Origin: Actinomycetota bacterium
Lineage (GTDB): Bacteria > Actinomycetota > Thermoleophilia > Gaiellales > Gaiellaceae
Direction: 5' to 3'
Assembly (NCBI GenBank): GCA_013812265.1
Contig: JACCTQ010000208.1
Location: 1-9,296, forward strand
Length of the DNA: 9,296 nt
The notes under the pieces were generated by a model that saw only the letters and a program-made list of their open reading frames with translations, ran no database searches and had not been told where the DNA came from. Every line of letters begins with the position of its first letter. Within the stretch, counting starts at the first letter, position 1. Below are positions 5,015 through 9,296 of this stretch, in pieces. Both the position numbers and the translations under genes were made by a program.

Positions 5015-5766
5015 TCGGGGCTCTGGTCCTCGAGCGGCGGAAGCGGGGCGGAGGCGTCGAGGCGAGCGATGTGGAGGTACAGGCGGATCGCCTCGGCCTC
5101 CCCGCCGAACCGGCCGGCCGCGAGCGCCTCCTCCACGGATCCGTACTGCCTCAGGATCTCAGCCGCCTTCTTCGGCCCGATGCCCGCTGCGCCGGGCAGG
5201 CGGTCGGAGGGGTCGCCGCGAAGCGCGATGAAGTCCGGCACCTGGTGCGGCTCGACGCTGTAGCGCTCGCGCACCTCGGCCGGCCCGATGCGGGCGAGCT
5301 CGCTCACCCCCCGCACTGGTTGGAGGATCGACGTACGGTCGCTGACGAGCTGGAACGCGTCGCGGTCGGACGTGGCGACGAGCGTGCGGCTGCCCCGGGC
5401 CTCCTCGTGCGCGACAGCTGCGGCCATGAAGTCGTCCGCCTCATATCCCGGTTCCTTTGCGAAGGCGAAGCCGAAGGCCTCCACGAGCTGCGGCATGAGC
5501 TCGAGCTGCTCCAGGAGATCGTCGTCGAACTCGCGTCCGGCCTGGTAGTTGGAGAAGGCTTCGTGGCGGTACGTGGGCGTGGTCAACGTGTCCCAGCCCA
5601 CGAAGATCGCACGCGGCTCCTCGCTCTGCCATAGGCGGACGAGCATGTTCGCGAAGCCGACGAGCGCCCCCGCCGGCCGGCCTTCGGCCCGCCGGATCGA
5701 CTTCGGGAGCGCGTGGTACGCGCGGTGCGCCAGCGAATCGCCGTCGACAGCGAGCAGCGGCTTCAC
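4927..5766 (-). CDS. 5'-3' exonuclease (Pol I N-terminal domain type, FEN-like)
   Basis: A stand-alone 279-residue protein matching the 5'-nuclease domain of DNA polymerase I, without a polymerase domain. The acidic metal-binding residues are all in place: D8 in LLAVDGDS, D59 in FVGWDT, E109/D111/D112 in YEADDFMAAAV, D134/D136 in ATSDRDAF, and D185/D188 in the helix-three-turn-helix ALRGDPSDRLPGAAGIGPKK (182-200). NYQAGR (73-78) matches the helical-arch region. The family removes 5' flaps and RNA primers in replication and repair. I chose GTG 5766 because its bases form GTGA with the stop of plsC and because VKPLLAVDGD is the normal N-terminus; a longer frame to 6069 only reads through plsC in another frame. 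The end overlaps the start of the deacetylase-like gene, suggesting coupled translation. Confidence 0.93.
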   Translation of the reverse strand: MKPLLAVDGDSLAHRAYHALPKSIRRAEGRPAGALVGFANMLVRLWQSEEPRAIFVGWDTLTTPTYRHEAFSNYQAGREFDDDLLEQLELMPQLVEAFGFAFAKEPGYEADDFMAAAVAHEEARGSRTLVATSDRDAFQLVSDRTSILQPVRGVSELARIGPAEVRERYSVEPHQVPDFIALRGDPSDRLPGAAGIGPKKAAEILRQYGSVEEALAAGRFGGEAEAIRLYLHIARLDASAPLPPLEDQSPDWNKTASFVSEWGLGQLAGRLEALAPSTS

Positions 5767-6374
5767 TCGAGCGACCTCTCCAGGCGGTGGATCTCGGCCA
5801 TCAGTTGCTCGGTGACGATCTGCGCGGCGTCCTTCACATCCTCGTTGCCGGGGTTGACCAGCGGCATCGGCGGACCGTAGGCGACCCGGAACGGGCCTAG
5901 CCGCGCGAGCCTCTCGGTTCCCGTGATTCCCGCCGGTATGAGCGGTACGCCCGCTTCGAGGGCGATTCGTGCCGCGCCCGTGTGCGCGCGTGGCTGCCAT
6001 TTCTTGCGCAGGCCTTTCTTGCGCCGCGTCCCCTCGGGGAACATGACGACCAACTCGCCCTGGCGGCATAGGGAGACGGCGCGCTCGAGTGCCTCGCGGT
6101 CACCCTCGCCACGGCGAACAGGGAAGGCGCCGGCGGCGTCCAGCACGTACCGCAGCGGCCACCAGTACAGCTCGGACTTCGCCATGAAACGCAGGTACCG
6201 CGGGTACAGCGGCGACCCGAGCGGCCAGGGATCGAAGTTGGAGATGTGGCTTGCAGCGAGCACGCACCCGCCCTGTCTGGGAACGTGCTCGAGCCCGGTG
6301 ACCTCGAGCCTGAAGAGGCCGTGCACGATGGGCCAGCCGATCGTCCGGAGAAAGCGGTACAGGGGTGGCGGCAT
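5763..6374 (-). CDS. plsC: 1-acyl-sn-glycerol-3-phosphate acyltransferase (PlsC family)
   Basis: The 203-residue protein has the PlsC acyltransferase motifs in order: SHISNFDP with the catalytic HX4D pair (H43, D48), the GAFPVRRGEGD segment at 82-92, VVMFPEGTRR (109-118) that binds the phosphate of the acceptor, and GVPLIPAGITG (142-152). It transfers an acyl chain to lysophosphatidic acid to give phosphatidic acid, at the inner face of the membrane. N-terminal hydrophobic helices are short, so peripheral attachment is likely. The length is typical for compact bacterial members; a close paralogue acting on another lipid acceptor is possible. It is the first gene of the operon, divergent from the topoisomerase. 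There is no Shine-Dalgarno, but a GATACT hexamer ends six bases before the ATG, which fits a leaderless transcript. Its TGA stop is shared in a GTGA overlap with the exonuclease start. Confidence 0.92.
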   Translation of the reverse strand: MPPPLYRFLRTIGWPIVHGLFRLEVTGLEHVPRQGGCVLAASHISNFDPWPLGSPLYPRYLRFMAKSELYWWPLRYVLDAAGAFPVRRGEGDREALERAVSLCRQGELVVMFPEGTRRKKGLRKKWQPRAHTGAARIALEAGVPLIPAGITGTERLARLGPFRVAYGPPMPLVNPGNEDVKDAAQIVTEQLMAEIHRLERSLE

Positions 6375-6380
6375 GGTGGA

Positions 6381-6386
6381 AGTATC
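6381..6386 (-). promoter_or_regulatory. Candidate -10 of the plsC operon (leaderless)
   Basis: On the minus strand GATACT ends six bases before the plsC ATG, with no Shine-Dalgarno between. This spacing puts the transcript start on or next to the A of ATG. No good -35 is visible 17 bases upstream. Confidence 0.45.
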
Positions 6387-6435
6387 GGGCCGGATCGAAG
6401 GGGACGCGCCGTTCGTGGGCGTTTTTACCCTTCGC

Positions 6436-6441
6436 TATGGT
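6436..6441 (+). promoter_or_regulatory. Candidate -10 of the topoisomerase gene (leaderless)
   Basis: TATGGT ends seven bases before the ATG at 6449, and no Shine-Dalgarno is present. This is the usual layout of a leaderless actinobacterial gene and supports 6449 over the in-frame ATG at 6437, which lies inside the hexamer. The -35 region is poor. Confidence 0.45.
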
Positions 6442-6448
6442 GTTTCAG

Positions 6449-8623
6449 ATGCCAAAGACACTCGTCATCGCCGAAAAGCCTTCCGTCGCCCGTGACCTCG
6501 CGGGAGCACTGCCTGGCAAGTTCCGAAGCGACGAGGGATACCTCGAGTCGGACGACCACGTCATCACATTCGCGGTGGGACACCTGGTCGGCTTGGCCGA
6601 CCCCGAGGAGTACGACGAACGCTTCAAGAAGTGGCGCATGGCCGATCTTCCGATCGTTCCCGACGCTTTCCAGCTACAGCCCCGTGACCCCAAGTCGCGA
6701 AAGCAGCTGAAGCTGATTCACAAGCTGATCAAGCGGGAGGACGTCGAGCGGGTCGTGAATGCATGTGATGCCGGGCGCGAGGGGGAGCTCATCTTTGCCT
6801 ACATCTGGGAGACCGCCGGGGTGGACAAGCCGATCGATCGGCTCTGGATCTCGTCGATGACGAAGCAGGCGATCAGGGAGGGCTTCGAGAGGCTCCGACC
6901 GGGCAGCCAGCTGCAGTCGCTCGAGGCCGCCGCCCGCTCTCGCTCCGAAGCCGACTGGTTGGTCGGGATGAACGCCACGAGAGCGGCGACGATCAGGGGC
7001 CGCGCCTGGGTCGGGGGAGTCGTCTCTCTCGGCCGGGTGCAGACGCCGACTCTGGCGATGATCGTGCGGCGCGAGCGAGAGATCCAGGCCTTCGTGCCCG
7101 TGCCGTACTGGCTCGTGCACGCCTCGTTTGCGCCGCCCTACGAGGGACTCTGGTTCGAGGGCGACGAGACCCGCCTGAAGAACGGCGCACGAGCCGACGA
7201 GATCGTCGCGAAGGTGTCCGGCCGGGACGGCGTCGTCGAGTCGGTGGAGCGCAAGGAGCAGTCCGAGCGCGCGCCGCTTCTGTATGACCTCACATCGCTC
7301 CAGCGGGATGCGAACCGGCGTTTCGGATTCTCGGCTCGGCGAACGCTACAGGCGGCGCAGTCGCTCTACGAAGGAAAGAAAGCCATCACCTACCCGAGAA
7401 CGTCGTCGCGTTACCTGTCGGGTGACCTCGTTCCGCAGATCAAGCCGACGGCCGCCACGCTGGTGCCGATCACCGATTACGCGATCGGGGCCAAGTTCGT
7501 CCTCGGACTCGCTCAGCTTCCGCTCGGTCGCGTGGTGAACGACGCCCGCGTGGACGACCACCACGCCATCATCCCCACCGACGTCCAGCATGACGTCAGC
7601 GAGTTCTCGCCCGACGAGCGCCGGGTCTTCGATCTGGTCGCGCGCCGTTTCCTCGCCGTCTTCCATCCCCCCGCCCGGTACGAGCGGACGACCATCGTCA
7701 CGCAGGTCGCAGACGAGCGTTTTCGCACCCGCGGCAAGGTCACGCTCGAGGCAGGCTGGCGTGGCGTGTACGGGCTCGAAGCAGATACCAACGGCAGCAC
7801 GGCGAAGGCCGGGGAGGACGAGAGCGAAGCGGAGGGCAGCGAGCTTCCGCGGCTCGAGCAAGGCCAGGAGGTGCGGTGCGTCAAGGCCGAGAGCGAGGCG
7901 AAGGAAACCAAGCCTCCGCCCCGCTACACCGAGGCCACGCTCCTCTCCGGCATGGAGACGGCGGGCAAGCTCATCGACGACGAGGAGCTGCGAGAGGCCA
8001 TGAAGGAGCGCGGTCTCGGAACACCCGCGACACGAGCAGAGACGATCGAGACGCTGATCCGCCGTGAGTATGTCGAGCGAGTCGGCAGAGACCTTCAGGC
8101 AACGCCAAAGGGCCTGCAGGTGATCACGATGCTCGAGGAGCACCCCATCACGTCACCCGAGCTGACCGGCGGCTGGGAGAAGAGGCTCTCGGACATCGAG
8201 CACGGCGAAGGTGATCGCGGTGCGTTCATGAAGGAGATCGAAGGCTTCACACGCTCGACGGTCGAGCAGATCGCTGCCCTCGACAAAGAGCTTCTCCGTC
8301 CCGAGCGCGTGGAGCTGGGCCCGTGTCCGCGCTGCGGCGAGACGATCCGCGAGAACTCACGCGCGTACGGCTGCACGAGCTGGAAGAGCAAGGAGGAGCC
8401 GGGATGCGGATTCGTGATCTGGAAACGCGTAGCGGGACGAACACTGACGCCGGAGGTCGCGCGCCAGTTGCTGGAGGAGGGCAAGACCAAAGAGGTGTTG
8501 TCGGGCTTTCGGTCGAAGGCCGGCAAACCTTTTCGCGCGCGTCTCGTCTTGAATGGTGAGGGCAAGACCGAGTTCGACTTCCCTGCGCGCGCGCAATCCA
8601 AAGAGCCCGCCGCAGCGGAATAA
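6449..8623 (+). CDS. topB: Type IA DNA topoisomerase (topoisomerase III, TopB-like)
   Basis: A 724-residue type IA topoisomerase, which passes one DNA strand through a transient break in the other to relax or decatenate DNA. The Toprim domain opens with MPKTLVIAEKPSVARDL (E9) and has CDAGREGELIF at 106-116 (D107, E111, E113). The strand-cleaving tyrosine is Y315 in AITYPRTSSRYL. Other core motifs are SLGRVQTPTL (193-202), VDDHHAIIPT (368-377), and GLGTPATRAETIETLIRR (522-539). The C-terminal part has a cysteine cluster at C626, C629, C642 and C653, like a zinc ribbon, then a RTLTPEVARQLLEEGKT...GFRSKAGKPFRARLVL repeat of the type found after many bacterial topoisomerases. The DAGREGE form of the metal motif and the length match TopB of Gram-positives rather than the longer TopA. 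A low-complexity Glu/Lys stretch at 447-490 interrupts the core. The start at 6449 fits the family N-terminus. Confidence 0.93.
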   Translation: MPKTLVIAEKPSVARDLAGALPGKFRSDEGYLESDDHVITFAVGHLVGLADPEEYDERFKKWRMADLPIVPDAFQLQPRDPKSRKQLKLIHKLIKREDVERVVNACDAGREGELIFAYIWETAGVDKPIDRLWISSMTKQAIREGFERLRPGSQLQSLEAAARSRSEADWLVGMNATRAATIRGRAWVGGVVSLGRVQTPTLAMIVRREREIQAFVPVPYWLVHASFAPPYEGLWFEGDETRLKNGARADEIVAKVSGRDGVVESVERKEQSERAPLLYDLTSLQRDANRRFGFSARRTLQAAQSLYEGKKAITYPRTSSRYLSGDLVPQIKPTAATLVPITDYAIGAKFVLGLAQLPLGRVVNDARVDDHHAIIPTDVQHDVSEFSPDERRVFDLVARRFLAVFHPPARYERTTIVTQVADERFRTRGKVTLEAGWRGVYGLEADTNGSTAKAGEDESEAEGSELPRLEQGQEVRCVKAESEAKETKPPPRYTEATLLSGMETAGKLIDDEELREAMKERGLGTPATRAETIETLIRREYVERVGRDLQATPKGLQVITMLEEHPITSPELTGGWEKRLSDIEHGEGDRGAFMKEIEGFTRSTVEQIAALDKELLRPERVELGPCPRCGETIRENSRAYGCTSWKSKEEPGCGFVIWKRVAGRTLTPEVARQLLEEGKTKEVLSGFRSKAGKPFRARLVLNGEGKTEFDFPARAQSKEPAAAE

Positions 8624-8636
8624 GAAGACGGAGGCC

Positions 8637-8728
8637 AACGTTAGACGTTTGTAAGGCCTGCCAGGCAGGTCGTTTCGCGCTGGTAACGCGAGGAGATACC
8701 TCCTAGAGTGCGAAGTGTGTCAACACAC
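8637..8728 (+). promoter_or_regulatory. Palindrome-rich leader upstream of the sigma factor gene
   Basis: Between the topoisomerase stop (8623) and the sigma gene lie four exact inverted repeats: AACGT/ACGTT around TAG (8637-8649), CCTGCC/GGCAGG around A (8657-8669), AGGAG/CTCCT around ATAC (8691-8704), and GTGTGT/ACACAC around CA (8715-8728). The third contains a Shine-Dalgarno-like AGGAG within its stem. The first two could help end topoisomerase transcription, though no T-run is clear. The others could be operator sites or leader-RNA hairpins. No convincing promoter pair was found. Which role applies is not decided by the sequence. Confidence 0.4.
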
Positions 8729-8782
8729 GAAATTGAGAAGCGAACGCAGGCGAGAGCAGTTAGAAAGGACGCAGAGACACTC

Positions 8783-9296
8783 TTGACACCGAACCAGATG
8801 CATGAATTGCTCGAGACAGATCAGGCTCGCTCGCTCGTCGAGGGAGCGGAGGAACGCGGCTTCATCGAGCCGGTCGAGCTGGAGGCGTTCGCGCTCGAGC
8901 ACGACCTGAACGAGGAAGAGGTCGAGCAGCTGACCCGCGAGCTCGAGGCGATCGGGCTGGAGATCGGCCCGCCGCAGGCGGCTGCCCCCTCCCCTGCAGC
9001 GGAAGCCGAGCGCGTGGTCGAGGCCCCGCCCGCCGAGGCTGAGGCGCTGAGCGGCTCCGCCGACAGCCTGCAGCTCTTCCTGGCGGACGTCGGTCGCCAC
9101 AAGCTGCTGACCGCTGCGGAGGAGGTAACGCTCGCGAAGTCGATCGAGCGCGGCGATCCCGTCGCTAAACGGCGCATGATCGAGTCGAATCTTCGGCTCG
9201 TCGTCTCGATCGCCAAGGGCTACCGTGGGCTTGGCGTACCGTTCCTGGATCTGATCCAGGAAGGCACGCTGGGACTCAACCGCGCGGTCGAGAAGT
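8783..9296 (+). CDS. rpoD: Primary RNA polymerase sigma factor (sigma-70/RpoD), 5' part
   Basis: The first 171 codons of the housekeeping sigma factor; the 3' part lies beyond the window. A helical region 1.1-like segment (HELLETDQARSLVEGAEERG, then EPVELEAFALEHDLNEEEVE) is followed by an Ala/Pro/Glu-rich linker at about residues 62-88. Region 1.2 then reads SLQLFLADVGRHKLLTAAEE, and region 2.1 carries MIESNLRLVVSIAKGYRGLG and FLDLIQEGTLGLNRAVEK, the strongly conserved core-RNA-polymerase-binding helix. The start is uncertain. TTG 8783 has a distant GAAAGGA 13 bases upstream; ATG 8798 has no ribosome site; GTG 8717 is in frame, but the bases 8717-8782 have AGA codons and AT-rich third positions unlike the gene, so I treat them as leader. 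Sigma-70 directs polymerase to general promoters. Confidence 0.88.
   Translation, partial: MTPNQMHELLETDQARSLVEGAEERGFIEPVELEAFALEHDLNEEEVEQLTRELEAIGLEIGPPQAAAPSPAAEAERVVEAPPAEAEALSGSADSLQLFLADVGRHKLLTAAEEVTLAKSIERGDPVAKRRMIESNLRLVVSIAKGYRGLGVPFLDLIQEGTLGLNRAVEK

Noticed and set aside
3851..5263. Long plus-strand open frame (470 codons) antisense to the deacetylase-like and exonuclease genes
   Set aside because: The peptide is Arg/Ala/Glu-rich without domain motifs, and the minus strand encodes two enzymes with complete catalytic signatures. Open antisense frames are expected in GC-rich genes.
4390..5634. Second long plus-strand open frame (414 codons) in the same area
   Set aside because: Arg-rich low-complexity translation, fully antisense to well-supported genes.
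5767..6069. Upstream extension of the exonuclease frame to an ATG at 6069
   Set aside because: It would read through plsC in another frame with Arg/Gly-rich sequence; GTG 5766 starts exactly at the conserved N-terminus and overlaps the plsC stop.
6365..6448. Longer topoisomerase start at 6365
   Set aside because: The added residues are not family-like and the start would overlap the plsC start region. ATG 6449 follows a -10-like hexamer and begins the conserved KTLVIAEKPS strand.
7346..8143. 265-codon minus-strand open frame
   Set aside because: Antisense shadow of the topoisomerase core, which holds the catalytic tyrosine and conserved motifs on the other strand.
8783..8788. TTGACA, a perfect -35 hexamer, at the sigma factor start
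   Set aside because: No -10-like hexamer lies 16-18 bases downstream, and the site overlaps the likely start codon of the gene.

Overview
The window is GC-rich with strongly GC-biased third codon positions. Several promoters place a -10-like hexamer 6-7 bases before an ATG, as in leaderless transcripts. Together with the protein types, this suggests a high-GC actinobacterium. Thermoleophilia (Solirubrobacterales or Gaiellales type) is my best guess, but this is an inference from style and not from a marker gene.

Layout. (1) 1-665: C-terminal end of a TPR-repeat protein, of the kind attached to adenylate cyclase or winged-helix signalling proteins. (2) 772-1929: a divergent pair, a cupin protein (minus) and a TetR-type regulator (plus), sharing a 57-base intergenic region with a near-palindrome. 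(3) About 1930-4078: an accessory, scarred segment. It holds an unassigned relic, a frameshifted RelE/HigB (Gp49-like) toxin pseudogene, a heavily decayed tyrosine recombinase, a perfect 9-bp terminator hairpin, an intact two-gene toxin-antitoxin operon (RHH-DUF433 antitoxin, DUF5615 PIN-like toxin) with its own operator, and a frameshifted transposase tail. (4) 4079-6374: a minus-strand operon plsC -> 5'-3' exonuclease -> histone-deacetylase-like amidohydrolase, with a 4-base GTGA overlap and then an 88-base overlap. (5) 6449-8623: a type IA topoisomerase (TopB-like), divergent from plsC. (6) 8624-9296: a leader rich in small palindromes, then the 5' part of the primary sigma factor gene, cut by the window end.

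The conserved right half (plsC, exonuclease, deacetylase-like protein, topoisomerase, sigma factor) looks like stable chromosome. The 1930-4078 segment looks like a repeatedly used insertion site where mobile DNA has decayed and one toxin-antitoxin pair has stayed intact. I see no CRISPR array, tRNA or rRNA. The least explained items are the decayed recombinase/toxin pair, the PIN-like toxin in which an expected acidic residue is an asparagine, and the chain of palindromes before the sigma factor gene.
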